From contig NZ_CP144371.1 in the NCBI RefSeq assembly GCF_036549215.1, positions 310,001 to 374,000 on the forward strand: a stretch of 64,000 bases of DNA, in the 5' to 3' direction. A program made the position numbers and the translations under genes. The notes beneath the pieces were generated by a model, which was not told the origin of the DNA, did not search any database, and worked only from the letters and a program-made list of their open reading frames with translations. This DNA comes from Candidatus Blochmannia sp. SNP. GTDB taxonomy: Bacteria > Pseudomonadota > Gammaproteobacteria > Enterobacterales > Enterobacteriaceae. Below, one piece after another: positions 34,390 to 44,368 of the stretch; the first letter of the stretch is position 1, and every line of letters begins with the position of its first letter.

Positions 34390-35517
34390 ATGAATATGAA
34401 ATTACGGTGTTTTACTAGCCTGGTTGCGACTATGGTTATGGCAAGCACTGCTGGGGCTGCTGAAATTTATAATAAAGATGGAAATATATTAAATATGTTT
34501 GGTAGTATTATTGGAGGTCATTATTTTTCTAGAGAAAATACCAAAGATGGGGATAATTCATTTTTAAGATATGGATTTTCTGGAAAAACATATGTTAATG
34601 ATAAAATTGTAGGTTTTGGTATGTGGGAGCATGAAATTTCTTTAAAAAATGTTGAGGGAATTAATGTAAGTAATGGTGGTAAAGTGTTGCTTGGCTATGC
34701 TGGAATAAAATTTGGAGATTTTGGAAGTATTGATTATGGACGGAATTATGGAGTGCTATATGATGTGGGATCATGGACGGATGTAATACCAGGATTTGGC
34801 GGAGATATATCACTTATAGATAATTTTTTGTCTAATCGTAGTTCGAATGTGGTTACATATCGTAATAAAGACCTTTTTGGTTTCGTAAATGGTTTAGATT
34901 TTGCTTTACAATACCAAGGTAAAAATGATGTTAATAAAGAAACGGGTCGTACTTTAAAAACAGCTAATGGAGAGGGATACGGAGTGTCAGCGTCTTATTC
35001 ATTGGATAATGGATTCGCTGCATCTGCTGCCTATGCTAATAGTAAGCGTATCGCTGAACAAAATGTTTTAGATAATAACGGTGGTGGCGGTAATGATAAT
35101 GCTGAAGCGTTTTCTTTTGGAATAAAATATGATGGAAAAGGGATGTATGTCGCAGCTACTTATGGAGAGACTTATAATATGACACCGTTTGGAAGTTTTT
35201 GTGATAGCATTACTCCAGAAAATATTTATGGGTTTGTTAATAAGGCAAAGAATGTGGAATTAGTAGCTCAGTATCAGTTTGATTTTGGGTTACGCCCTTC
35301 TATATCTTATTTACATTCAAAAGCTAATGATTTAGAAAGTGGTTATAGAAATTTTTTAAAAAAATGTATTACAGTTGGAACTAGTTATGTTTTTAATAAA
35401 AATATTTGTACTACTATAGATTATAGAATTGATTTACTAAATAAAAATAGTTTTACTGATGCGTCTAATATTAATCCAGATGATATTATTGCATTAGGAG
35501 TAGCTTATGTATTTTAG
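34390..35517 (+). CDS. ompC: OmpC/OmpF-type general porin precursor
   Basis: This is an outer-membrane trimeric beta-barrel porin. A signal peptide covers residues 1-23 (basic start, hydrophobic core, Ala-Gly-Ala before the cut), and the mature protein begins AEIYNKDGN, the classical start of OmpC/OmpF. It has 375 residues and ends in the terminal Phe needed for barrel insertion. The L3 constriction loop reads PGFGG instead of the family PEFGG, losing the usual glutamate. The position next to gyrA agrees with E. coli ompC, so the symbol rests on synteny; ompF-like divergence cannot be excluded. GAGG precedes the ATG. Confidence 0.88.
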   Translation: MNMKLRCFTSLVATMVMASTAGAAEIYNKDGNILNMFGSIIGGHYFSRENTKDGDNSFLRYGFSGKTYVNDKIVGFGMWEHEISLKNVEGINVSNGGKVLLGYAGIKFGDFGSIDYGRNYGVLYDVGSWTDVIPGFGGDISLIDNFLSNRSSNVVTYRNKDLFGFVNGLDFALQYQGKNDVNKETGRTLKTANGEGYGVSASYSLDNGFAASAAYANSKRIAEQNVLDNNGGGGNDNAEAFSFGIKYDGKGMYVAATYGETYNMTPFGSFCDSITPENIYGFVNKAKNVELVAQYQFDFGLRPSISYLHSKANDLESGYRNFLKKCITVGTSYVFNKNICTTIDYRIDLLNKNSFTDASNINPDDIIALGVAYVF

Positions 35518-35608
35518 TTGTTCCACTTATATACTGTACTAAAAACAAAGGCGAATTATTATTTATATAATTCGCCTTTGTTTTTAGTACAGTATATAAG
35601 TGGAACAA
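35518..35608. terminator. 42-bp perfect inverted repeat between porin gene and ddlA
   Basis: The arms 35518-35559 and 35567-35608 are exact reverse complements over 42 bases with a 7-base loop. The repeat starts at the base directly after the porin stop codon and ends 22 bases before the ddlA ATG, so it fills about 80% of the spacer. The inner part (GGCGAATT/AATTCGCC flanked by A and T runs) looks like a bidirectional intrinsic terminator. The outer 20 or so base pairs per arm are not needed for that. Confidence 0.85.
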
Positions 35609-35630
35609 TATATGTATTGAGGTATAGTAT

Positions 35631-36722
35631 ATGTCAAAATTATGTATTGGTATCATTTGTGGAGGGCGTTCCTTAGAGCATGAAATTTCATTAAAATCAG
35701 CTATGTGTATTGCGCAATCTATTGATAAATGTCGATTCGAAGCAATAATTTTGTGGATAGATAAAAAGGGATGTTGGCATCTAAAAAATATAAATTTTGA
35801 TACTTTATTTTGTTGTAAAGATGATACGTATATTTCAATATTGTTACAAAACTACCCTCATCGATTTTCATCGAATACTAAGCACATAAATGATTTTATA
35901 AAATTTGATGTTATTTTCCCTGTCATTCATGGCACATTAGGAGAAGATGGTGCTTTACAGGGATTATTATGTATGATGAATATACCATTTGTTGGTTCTC
36001 ATATTTTAAGTTCATCTATAGGTATGGATAAAGATGTGTCTAAACGTTTATTGCGAGATGCGGGCTTATCAGTAGTGCCATTTAAAACTTTTTTAGTGAA
36101 CGATCAACATAACATAGATTTTGACGATCTTGTTTCTACTTTTAGATTACCTTTTTTTGTAAAACCAGTGAATCAAGGATCATCAATAGGAGTTTCAAAA
36201 GTTACTAATCGTAAATATTTTAATCAAGCATTGGCAAAAGCTTTTTATTTTAGTCACAAAATATTGATAGAATCAGCTATTATTGGAAGAGAGATAGAAT
36301 GTGCAGTGTTGGGTAATGATAGTCCAGAGACTAGTGTGTGTGGTGAAATTATATTGAAGCATAATAATTTTTATACTTATTATGATAAATATATAGCACA
36401 AGATGTGCGGATCCAGATACCTGCTTTAGTTAATGATTTAATAAGTGATGAGATTCGTAGTATTACTTTACGTGCATTTCAGGTATTAAGTTGTGCTGGA
36501 ATGGCTCGTGTAGATGTTTTTTTAACTTCAGACAATCAGATTTTTGTGAATGAAGTGAATACGTTGCCTGGATTTACTTATAACAGTATGTATCCTAAAT
36601 TATGGGAGATAAGTGGATTAAGTTTTCAAAAATTAATTACTAAATTGATAGAATTGGCATTAGATCTGCATGATAAAAACAAACCGGTTTTATCATGCAG
36701 ATCATCTTCTCGGGTCCATTAA
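35631..36722 (+). CDS. ddlA: D-alanine--D-alanine ligase A
   Basis: DdlA joins two D-alanines for the peptidoglycan pentapeptide in the cytosol, using ATP. It has 363 residues (E. coli DdlA 364; DdlB is only about 306), and the insertion pattern and the [16 protein letters not shown] block match DdlA. The GSSIGVSK phosphate loop, EIECAVLG and [11 protein letters not shown] metal-binding end are intact. GAGG stands before the ATG. In E. coli ddlA lies far from ompC, so it is out of order here. The last 20 residues are encoded within a 16-bp inverted repeat and do not resemble the E. coli tail. Confidence 0.93.
   Translation: MSKLCIGIICGGRSLEHEISLKSAMCIAQSIDKCRFEAIILWIDKKGCWHLKNINFDTLFCCKDDTYISILLQNYPHRFSSNTKHINDFIKFDVIFPVIHGTLGEDGALQGLLCMMNIPFVGSHILSSSIGMDKDVSKRLLRDAGLSVVPFKTFLVNDQHNIDFDDLVSTFRLPFFVKPVNQGSSIGVSKVTNRKYFNQALAKAFYFSHKILIESAIIGREIECAVLGNDSPETSVCGEIILKHNNFYTYYDKYIAQDVRIQIPALVNDLISDEIRSITLRAFQVLSCAGMARVDVFLTSDNQIFVNEVNTLPGFTYNSMYPKLWEISGLSFQKLITKLIELALDLHDKNKPVLSCRSSSRVH
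36663..36703 (+). repeat. 16-bp perfect inverted repeat inside the 3' end of ddlA
   Basis: GATCTGCATGATAAAA and its exact complement are separated by 9 bases, and the last A/T of the arms brackets a central AAACCGGTTT palindrome. It lies 19 bases before the ddlA stop codon. It has terminator-like shape but the T run is in the stem. It may be an old terminator that became coding. Confidence 0.7.
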
Positions 36723-36729
36723 AGTATTC

Positions 36730-36803
36730 TCGGCATGAGAGGATTTGAACCTCTGACTTCCGTCACCCCATGACGGCGCGCTACCAAACTACGCTACATG
36801 CCG
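36730..36803 (-). tRNA. tRNA-Pro (anticodon GGG)
   Basis: The minus strand gives a full cloverleaf with acceptor stem CGGCATG/CATGCCG, anticodon stem CCGTC/GACGG around ATGGGGT, so the anticodon is GGG, and T loop TTCAAAT. The discriminator is A and no CCA is encoded. It resembles E. coli proL, which reads CCC and CCU. It lies 7 bases downstream of ddlA on the opposite strand. Confidence 0.95.
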
Positions 36804-37170
36804 CGTTTCTGGGTTTTGTTATTTATTAAAAATTGTAAAAACAGAAAAATTAATTTTTGAAAAAACACGAATATAGATATTATATATAATTTCAAAATTT
36901 TTATTTGTAAAAGCTAAATCTTATATATCATATAATGTGTGTTGTTCTGTTTATTTCATTTTATTAATAAGAATGTGTGCATAAAAACATGGGTGTTTAT
37001 TAGCTATATAATCTATTGTATAATTTTATATATAAGCTAACCTCGTTTAGCTTATAACATTTTTATATTATTTCTTTATTATAATAATAAAGTGGACCTG
37101 AGTTTCAGTTTAAAAAATTATGCCTTGATAGGTTAAGTGTTGTAAATGGATGTATTATTTATCATTAGTA
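36804..37170. other. spacer between tRNA-Pro and rplY
   Basis: No gene is recognisable. A 10-bp stem-loop (TATAAGCTAA/TTAGCTTATA, loop CCTCGT) at 37031-37056 is followed on the plus strand by ACATTTTT. It has the polarity of a plus-strand terminator, although the nearest plus-strand gene, ddlA, ended 300 bases earlier. On the minus strand the T run is absent, so it does not clearly serve rplY. Confidence 0.5.
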
Positions 37171-37463
37171 TTAAACACGTATGAAATCAATATGAATTGG
37201 TTTAGGTTTGAAAGGATGATATTGTATTTCTTGTATTTTAACTGTAATAGATTCCTTATTTTTAATCGATAATAGAATTAGATTATTTTTATATAGTTGT
37301 CCTATAGCATCAGGATGTAGAATATCATTTTGATTTAGTATAATGGGTAAATTTTTTTCATTATCTTTTCTATAGATGATAGCTGGACATTGGTTTTGTT
37401 TTCGCAAACGTCTCGTTGCGCTTTTTTTTTATAAATACGCAAGTTAGCTTTGATTGTTAACAT
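37171..37463 (-). CDS. rplY: 50S ribosomal protein L25, one-base frameshift at an A9 run
   Basis: L25 binds 5S rRNA. The reading begins at an ATG (37463) with AGG upstream and encodes MLTIKANLRIYKKK. It then meets nine A (plus-strand T at 37422-37430), after which the correct continuation SATRRLRKQNQCPAII and the conserved PKPIHIDFIRV tail are in the +1 frame. Adding one A gives a single 97-residue protein (E. coli 94) that aligns without gaps up to RRLR. Otherwise the gene looks healthy. The alternatives are transcriptional slippage at the run, an incipient pseudogene, or a sequencing undercall. Confidence 0.85.
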
Positions 37464-38331
37464 TGATTTAATACCTGTAAAATATAAAATTATTCTTATA
37501 TTATAATATTATTTTGATATACAATTTTTATACTGTGTGTGAACTATTTGCGGCATTATTTATAGTAATATAAATAAATATAGATTACACATTTTTACGT
37601 TATTAAGTTATATAATTACATCATTGATACTATAATTTATTAGTGTTAAACATGTCAATAAATATTGTACTATAAAAATAGTAACTTTTGGTAATATTGT
37701 AATAAAATATTGGTATGATATTTTATTGTTAATATTTTTAATTTATGGTCTATAGTAGGATTTTATTGAATTAAAAATCCAAAATTTTGTCTAATTTTAG
37801 ACAGTATACATCTTAACAATTAAAATATAAAGTTTTTAATTTTATTTATTTTTGGCAAATGGTTTTAGTGTTTGTTGTACCATTGATGTAATACATGAAC
37901 AATTATTTATTTTTATTTATGGAAATTAAATGATAATATAGATACATATTATAAAGAATACAATGAATAGGCGTAATATAAGTTTATATTTTAAATAATT
38001 AAATCTTATTCTACATAGATAGAACTAAATAATAATTACAATATATATTATTTTTTATTTAAATTGTTCATTAAATTATTTCTATAATGTAAACATAATA
38101 GAAGGTATTGATTATATAGATCATATTATGAGAGAGATGTAATTATGTAAATAAAGATTAAGTAATGTGTAGAAATGAATACATTTGGTTTTAAGTTTTA
38201 CGGTAGTTGGATTTAAGGTTTTGGTATTTGTTATTAATATGAATTTAGTTGTGTCAGTTGTTTTAATATTATTATAGGTATTATACTATACTAAAAATTA
38301 TAGAAATATTTATTTTAGAGAAAGCGGCGGT
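37464..38331. other. spacer between divergent rplY and folE
   Basis: About 870 bases with no recognisable gene. A hairpin with a 10-bp A/T stem plus a wobble pair at 37700-37728 and a 6-bp stem TGTCTA/TAGACA at 37788-37803 are the only structures noticed. It must hold the folE and rplY promoters. Any coding ancestry is erased. Confidence 0.55.
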
Positions 38332-38997
38332 ATGTATATCTTGACACAAGAAGCATTATTAGTACGTGATGCTTTATTAATGCAAGGGTTAGAAAACCCG
38401 TTAATTGCATTAAATATTAATAATCACATTCGTAAACGTTGTATTGAAAATCATATGAAGTCTATTATGCATCTTCTTAACCTTGATTTAAAACATGATA
38501 GTTTGTCAAATACTCCCAAACGAATAGCTAAAATGTATGTAGAAGAAATTTTTTCAGGTTTAGATTATTTAAATTTTCCTAAAATCACAATTATTCAAAA
38601 TACAATGAAAATCCACGAAACGATTACAGTGCGAGGAATTACTATCACTAGTACTTGTGAACATCATTTCATTGTTTTTAATGGAAAAGTTACTGTTTCT
38701 TACATTCCAAAAAAAAAAGTGATTGGTTTATCAAAGATAAATAGAATAGTTCAGTTTTTTTCTAAGAGACCTCAATTACAAGAACGATTGACAAAACAAA
38801 TTTCTTTAGCACTACAAACGTTACTTAATACTAATGATGTAGCAATATTTATTGATGCAGTGCATTATTGTGTAAAATCTAGAGGTATACATGATATTAA
38901 TAGTACTACCGCTACTATTTCATTAGGAGGTGTATTCGAGTCGAATTCAAATATTCGAAAAGAGTTTTTACATACAATTGTACATTATAATCATTAA
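38332..38997 (+). CDS. folE: GTP cyclohydrolase I
   Basis: FolE converts GTP to dihydroneopterin triphosphate, the entry step of folate synthesis, in the cytosol as a homodecamer. Its 221 residues match E. coli (222). The zinc and catalytic residues are present in TSTCEHHF (Cys and two His) and in [11 protein letters not shown] (second Cys). Downstream of it in the pathway, FolC is also in this window. An in-frame A10 run (38709-38718) encodes PKKKV and is a slippage-prone site, but the frame here is intact. AGAAAGCGGCGG precedes the ATG. Confidence 0.96.
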   Translation: MYILTQEALLVRDALLMQGLENPLIALNINNHIRKRCIENHMKSIMHLLNLDLKHDSLSNTPKRIAKMYVEEIFSGLDYLNFPKITIIQNTMKIHETITVRGITITSTCEHHFIVFNGKVTVSYIPKKKVIGLSKINRIVQFFSKRPQLQERLTKQISLALQTLLNTNDVAIFIDAVHYCVKSRGIHDINSTTATISLGGVFESNSNIRKEFLHTIVHYNH

Positions 38998-39804
38998 ATC
39001 TTATTTGTTATAAAATTTATAGTATTGATATTACATGTCAGACACAGAACATTTATAAGATATAAAAAATTACTTGAAATTATGTATTAATACTATAATA
39101 ATAAGTATTATATTTTTTGTAAGATATTTTTATTTTTAAAAATTTTTATTATCTTCAAATGAAGACTATAAGTTAACATCATAATATTTTGCGATTTATA
39201 TAAAAAATCAATTCATTTTTTATTCCGAATAATGACTAAAATAAATAGATTTTGTGATGTATAGTACTTTATATATAATAGAAATATAAATTTTAATGAA
39301 AGTTGTATTTATTTATATAAGAAATATGATTTTGGCTATTATGTATACATAATATATATATATATATTAAAACACTTATTTTATTTAAATTTATTTATTT
39401 AAGTTGTGAAATAATTCAGTATTTATTCTAACGTTATATATGTAATTATTAAAAAATAAATAGGACAGTTATAAGATATTAAAAATTTTGATTTATATGA
39501 GTTTTATATATTTAAAATTTTTATACAGATAATATAAATTAAATTAAATGACGATAATACGTGCGTAGATCCGATAGATCATTTTGATGATAAAATTGTA
39601 ATTGTGTATTCTTATTTATTAATCGTTGTTGATTAATTATTATTTTAATTATATTGAATATTTAAGACTACAGTAATTTATATTGTAGGATGATATAAGT
39701 ATAAAAACAGGGTATATGTTTATTAATAAAGTTTAAATTTTTATGCGGTTACCATTATATTATAAGTTATTTTTACTGTAAATAATTTATTTTTTATTTT
39801 ATAA
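38998..39804. other. spacer between convergent folE and metG
   Basis: About 800 bases between two 3' ends, a place where little regulation is expected, so probably the debris of lost genes. A (TA)n run lies near 39350-39369 and a slightly G+C-richer patch at about 39548-39600. No peptide remnant can be identified. No clear terminator is seen for either gene. Confidence 0.5.
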
Positions 39805-41454
39805 CTAAGAGTTATGTTGTCGTGATTTGTTTTCTATAGATGAAATTTGATCGGGACTAATGCGAAAAAAAATTATTTCAAATTTATTAATTCGATGATT
39901 TAACAATGGGTTAGAGAGACAATCCCATGTAAGATGAGTATTGAGAAAATCTTCACTATATTTAGCTAATCTAGGTAAGACAGGTTTTAAGTATATCATT
40001 ATAATGCGAAATAATTGAATGCCCATAGAATAAATGGATAAAGCTTCTTTTTTATGATTTGGCTTGTTTGCAATGACCCATGGGGCGGTTTTATCTATGT
40101 AAAAATTAGCCTCGTCTGCTAATTTCATTATTTTACGCATTGCGCAATTAAATTCTCTTTTTTGAAATAATTCTCCTATAGAGTCTTTAGATTTAATAAA
40201 TCTATCATATAGAACTGGATTTGCTAATGTGTTTGCTAATTGTCCGCCATAATATTGGTGTATAAATCCGGAATTTCTAGATGCTAGATTTAATACTTTA
40301 TTAATAATATCTGCATTTACTTTTCTGATGAAATCTGATAGATTTAAGTCTATGTCGTTAATATGAGATGAAAGTTTTGTAGCATAATAATATCTTAAAT
40401 AATCTGGATTTAAATATGATAAATAAGTACTGACATTAATACATGTGCCTCTAGATTTTGATATTTTGGATCCATTTACAGTAACGTGTCCATGGACAAA
40501 TATATTAGTTGGTTTACGAAATTGGCTACCTAACAAAATAGCTGGCCAAAATAGACTGTGGAAATAAATAATATCTTTTCCTATAAAATGATATAATTCT
40601 GCTTTGGAATTTAAACTCCAAAAATCTTCGAAGGATATATTTTTGTTTTTTTTGCATAAGTTTTTAAAAGTTCCCATATATCCTATGGTTGCGTCCATCC
40701 AGACATAAAAATATTTTTCTGAGGTATTAGGAATATTAAATCCAAAATAAGGCGCATCTCTAGAAATATCCCATTGTTTTAAACCTAATTTAAACCATTC
40801 TTCTATTTTGTTGGCTACTTCCTTTTGTATACTTCCAGATTGTATCCATGCATGTAATGTATCAGTAAAAGCTGGTAAATCGAAAAATAAATGTTCAGAT
40901 TTTCTTATTATTGGAGATTTTCCAGAAATAACTGATTTTGGGTTTATAAGATCTAAAGATGTATAAATAGCGCCACATATTTCACAATTATCTCCGTATT
41001 GTTCTGACGCTTTACATTTTGGGCATACACCTTTTACAAAACGATCTGGTAAAAATATTTTTTTTTCAGAATCATATAATTGATAAATAGCTTTAGATGT
41101 AATAAATCCATTTTTTTTTAATCGAAAATAGATATTAGTTAATAACTCGCGAGTTTCTTCGCTGTGAGTAGAATAATAGTTATCATAGCTGATGCCAAAT
41201 GCGTGACAATCTTGTTTATGTTCTTGTTGTATTTGGGCAATCATTTTTTCTGGCGCTATATTAAGTTTTTGTGATTTCAACATAATAGCAGTTCCGTGTG
41301 CATCATCTGCACAAATAAAATACACATGATTACCCTGCATACGTTGATAACGAACCCATATATCTGCTTGTATATGTTCTAACATGTGCCCAATATGAAG
41401 GGAACCATTAGCATAAGGTAAGGCACAAGTAACTAGCATTTTTTTTATAGTCAT
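39805..41454 (-). CDS. metG: methionine--tRNA ligase, C-terminally truncated form
   Basis: MetG charges both initiator and elongator tRNA-Met. The class I motifs are intact: HIGH in [11 protein letters not shown] and KMSKS as KISKSRGT. The zinc-knuckle cysteines CPKC...CEIC are present, and the anticodon-binding helical domain ends near residue 549. E. coli MetG has 677 residues. The missing part is the C-terminal EMAP/Trbp111-like tRNA-binding and dimerisation domain, and I find no frameshifted remainder downstream. A catalytic monomer lacking this domain is known to be active in E. coli. The ATG at 41454 is used; a TTG three codons earlier is less likely, and neither has a good ribosome-binding site. 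Confidence 0.94.
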   Translation of the reverse strand: MTIKKMLVTCALPYANGSLHIGHMLEHIQADIWVRYQRMQGNHVYFICADDAHGTAIMLKSQKLNIAPEKMIAQIQQEHKQDCHAFGISYDNYYSTHSEETRELLTNIYFRLKKNGFITSKAIYQLYDSEKKIFLPDRFVKGVCPKCKASEQYGDNCEICGAIYTSLDLINPKSVISGKSPIIRKSEHLFFDLPAFTDTLHAWIQSGSIQKEVANKIEEWFKLGLKQWDISRDAPYFGFNIPNTSEKYFYVWMDATIGYMGTFKNLCKKNKNISFEDFWSLNSKAELYHFIGKDIIYFHSLFWPAILLGSQFRKPTNIFVHGHVTVNGSKISKSRGTCINVSTYLSYLNPDYLRYYYATKLSSHINDIDLNLSDFIRKVNADIINKVLNLASRNSGFIHQYYGGQLANTLANPVLYDRFIKSKDSIGELFQKREFNCAMRKIMKLADEANFYIDKTAPWVIANKPNHKKEALSIYSMGIQLFRIIMIYLKPVLPRLAKYSEDFLNTHLTWDCLSNPLLNHRINKFEIIFFRISPDQISSIENKSRQHNS

Positions 41455-42013
41455 AAAAATCAATTGAAATATCTAAATACACTGTACGATAACATATATT
41501 TAATATTATTAAAAATTATTCTTATGTTTTATAATTAATACTACAGAATATAGTAATGTAATAAATTATCCAATATTAAAATAATGAAAATTATATTAGA
41601 TTTATTTTTTGATAGCTTATATTAATAGTTTATGTGTTGTTTACAGAAACAATGTTTTGATTAACAAAAATATATTTTTATAAGTTTAAAATATATTTTA
41701 GATTTAAACGTAACATAGATAAAACATAAGATTTTATTATATTTACATATGGAATATGTATTGCATGTATGAGCGTTGATTTCAAATGTATAGTCATATT
41801 AGCTTATGTTAACAATAAACGTTTAAAATTAGTAATTTATATTATTTGAGAATTTATATTTATGAATAATGTTTGTTTAAAAATTTTTTATTTTTATATT
41901 TAATATATTTATGTATAATATCTCACACTATAAATTAGATATATATTAGTAATATAAAGCTAAAACTATTGTTCTTACCATATAAGACATATTTATATTA
42001 TACAGGAGCGGAT
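41455..42013. other. spacer between divergent metG and gnd
   Basis: No gene is recognisable. It must hold the two promoters. All frames are rich in stops and the composition is almost pure A/T. Confidence 0.55.
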
Positions 42014-43429
42014 GTGTTTACAGAACAAAAAATTGGTATCATCGGGATGGGTGTTATGGGTCGAAATTTAGCACTAAACATTGAAAGTAGAGGTTATTGC
42101 GTTTCTATTTATAATCGTTCTAAAGATAAGACTGATGCAGTTATTTCTAATAATCCAAAAAAAAATATTATCCCGTTCTATTCAGTAAAAACATTTGTGC
42201 TATCTTTAAATCAGCCTCGGTTTATATTTTTGATGATTACTTCAGGAATATATATTGATAATATTATAAAAATGTTATTAATGTATATAAATCCAGGAGA
42301 TATTTTAATTGATGGTGGCAATTCGTTTTATAAAGACACCATTCGTAGGAATTTTGAATTATCACAAAGAGGGATAAATTTTATTGGAACTGGAATTTCT
42401 GGAGGGGAGGAAGGAGCATTGAAAGGGCCATCTCTGATGCCTGGAGGACAAATAGACGCATACGAGATGGTTGAATCAGTTTTTAAAAAAATTGCAGCTC
42501 GTGTTAATGATGAAACTTGTGTCGCATATATAGGGCCAAATGGTTCTGGTCACTATGTTAAGATGATACATAATGGTATAGAATATGGAGATATGCAGAT
42601 AATTGCTGAAATATATTTTTTTCTAAAAAATATATTTAATTTGACGAATGAAGAATTAGGGAAAATTTTTAATGAATGGGATCAAGGAGAATTAAATAGT
42701 TATCTTATCGAAATAACAAGTCGTATATTTGTTAAACGAGATGCTAATAATAAATATATTATTGATTCTGTGCTAGATGTGGCGGAGAATAAAGGTACTG
42801 GAGCATGGGTTAGTCAGGATGCTATTGATTTAGCAATACCATCAAGTATAATAACTGAATCAGTGTTTGCTCGTTATATATCCGTGCTTAAAACTCAACG
42901 TATGAAAGCATCAAAAATATTTTTAGGGCCAGATAGGAAGGATTGTGTTGAAAACAAATATTTATATTTAGAAAAAGCACAAAAAGCATTGTATCTTGGT
43001 AAGATTATTTTATATGCGCAAGGTTTCTATCAATTGAAAATTGCATCTGATAAGTATCATTGGAATTTAAATTATAAACGAATTGCTAAAATTTTTCGTG
43101 CAGGGTGTATTATTAGAGCAAAATTTTTGCAAAAAATTATTGATATTTATTCTCAAGATCCAGGAATTACTAATTTAATGTTATCCCCATATTGTGTTTC
43201 TATTGCAAATAATTACCAAAAAATGTTGAGGGATGTTGTGGTTTGTGGTATCCAATATGGTATTCCAATGCCTGCGTTATCTGCTGCTATAGCATATTAC
43301 GACAGTTATCGCAGTGATTTATTACCCACAAATCTTATTCAAGCACAACGAGATTGTTTTGGAGCACACACTTATACATGTGTTGATAAAAAAGGTCTGT
43401 TTCATACTGATTGGTTAGAACAAATATAA
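42014..43429 (+). CDS. gnd: 6-phosphogluconate dehydrogenase, decarboxylating
   Basis: Gnd makes ribulose-5-phosphate, CO2 and NADPH in the pentose phosphate pathway. It has 471 residues from the GTG start chosen (E. coli 468). This start is supported by AGGAG seven bases upstream and by alignment of [19 protein letters not shown] with the known N-terminus; an upstream TTG start would add 15 unrelated residues. The NADP motif GMGVMG, the substrate blocks [10 protein letters not shown] and [12 protein letters not shown], the catalytic Lys in [17 protein letters not shown] and the C-terminal FGAHTYT are all present. Confidence 0.96.
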   Translation: MFTEQKIGIIGMGVMGRNLALNIESRGYCVSIYNRSKDKTDAVISNNPKKNIIPFYSVKTFVLSLNQPRFIFLMITSGIYIDNIIKMLLMYINPGDILIDGGNSFYKDTIRRNFELSQRGINFIGTGISGGEEGALKGPSLMPGGQIDAYEMVESVFKKIAARVNDETCVAYIGPNGSGHYVKMIHNGIEYGDMQIIAEIYFFLKNIFNLTNEELGKIFNEWDQGELNSYLIEITSRIFVKRDANNKYIIDSVLDVAENKGTGAWVSQDAIDLAIPSSIITESVFARYISVLKTQRMKASKIFLGPDRKDCVENKYLYLEKAQKALYLGKIILYAQGFYQLKIASDKYHWNLNYKRIAKIFRAGCIIRAKFLQKIIDIYSQDPGITNLMLSPYCVSIANNYQKMLRDVVVCGIQYGIPMPALSAAIAYYDSYRSDLLPTNLIQAQRDCFGAHTYTCVDKKGLFHTDWLEQI

Positions 43430-43515
43430 AAATATTATTATATGAGTTAAATAAATTTGATAATGACTGATGTAGATATATACAGAGATTAAATTTTTTG
43501 TAAACATTGATGTTT

Positions 43516-43548
43516 TATATCTATCTCTAATAGAGATAGATATATTTT
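43516..43548 (+). terminator. intrinsic terminator downstream of gnd
   Basis: An almost perfect hairpin with 12 or more base pairs (TATCTATCTCT with AGAGATAGATA around CTAATAG) is followed by TTTT, 87 bases after gnd. On the opposite strand the T run is missing, so it serves gnd rather than the converging his operon. Confidence 0.6.
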
Positions 43549-43711
43549 CTGTTATAGTCTAATAAAAGTTTTAGTTGTTGTTAATATAAATCTGATAAAT
43601 TGAATAGTAGTGTAGTAGTGTTTTATAAGTTTATTACGTTACCTATATATATATAAAATAATAAGACCAATACATATAAAATATTTTGTTGTATTATATT
43701 TTTTTGTTTTT

Positions 43712-44368
43712 CTATATGTCATATTTTATTTGTTGACTACTATTATGATTTCGTGTTTTTAATTCTTGAATAATTTCATTAAAAGTTATTGATTTACATT
43801 GCAACAAGACTAGTAGATGATAAATTAGATCTGATGCTTCGTTAATTAGTTCTTTCGTGTTGCAATCAGCAGAAATCGCTGCAAGTGCAGTCTCTAAACC
43901 TTCTTCTCCAACTTTTTGAGCAATACGTTTAATACCACTAGTATATAAACGAGATGTATAAGATGAATTATTAGAATGGGATAGCATATTTTTTTTTGTA
44001 GATATAATGTTTTCCAGTTGGTAAAGAAAACTTAAATCTGCTATCCCAGGATGGAAGCAACTACTAGTGTTGTTGTGACAAGTAGGTCCGTGAGGTAAAA
44101 CAAAAATTAATAACGTGTCATGATCACAATCTGGATGCCAATTGATTAATTTTAATGTGTTTCCAGATATTTCTCCTTTAGTCCATAATTTATTTTTTTT
44201 GCGTGAAAAAAAAGTAACATGCTTAGTTTGTTCTGTCTTTATCATCGATTCTTTATTCATATATCCTAGCATTAATACTTCTCCTGATCTAGCGTGTTGT
44301 ACAATAGCGGGTATTAAACCGTGATTTTTAGTCCAATTTAATTGTTGATGTTTATTTTTAATTAGCAT
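43712..44368 (-). CDS. hisI: phosphoribosyl-AMP cyclohydrolase / phosphoribosyl-ATP pyrophosphatase
   Basis: This is a bifunctional HisIE protein catalysing the second and third steps of histidine synthesis. The N-terminal cyclohydrolase has its metal-binding PDCDHDTLL and the Cys pair in [12 protein letters not shown]. The C-terminal pyrophosphatase helix bundle has [14 protein letters not shown] and [14 protein letters not shown]. It has 218 residues (E. coli 203). It is the last gene of the operon and overlaps hisF by 7 bases. The extra residues are around the linker and the C-terminus. Confidence 0.95.
   Translation of the reverse strand: MLIKNKHQQLNWTKNHGLIPAIVQHARSGEVLMLGYMNKESMIKTEQTKHVTFFSRKKNKLWTKGEISGNTLKLINWHPDCDHDTLLIFVLPHGPTCHNNTSSCFHPGIADLSFLYQLENIISTKKNMLSHSNNSSYTSRLYTSGIKRIAQKVGEEGLETALAAISADCNTKELINEASDLIYHLLVLLQCKSITFNEIIQELKTRNHNSSQQIKYDI

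Noticed and set aside
39350-39369. (TA)n run in the folE-metG spacer as an origin or regulatory element
   Set aside because: Simple dinucleotide repeat in A/T-rich spacer; no DnaA boxes, IHF site or dnaA/gyrB/mnmG neighbours.
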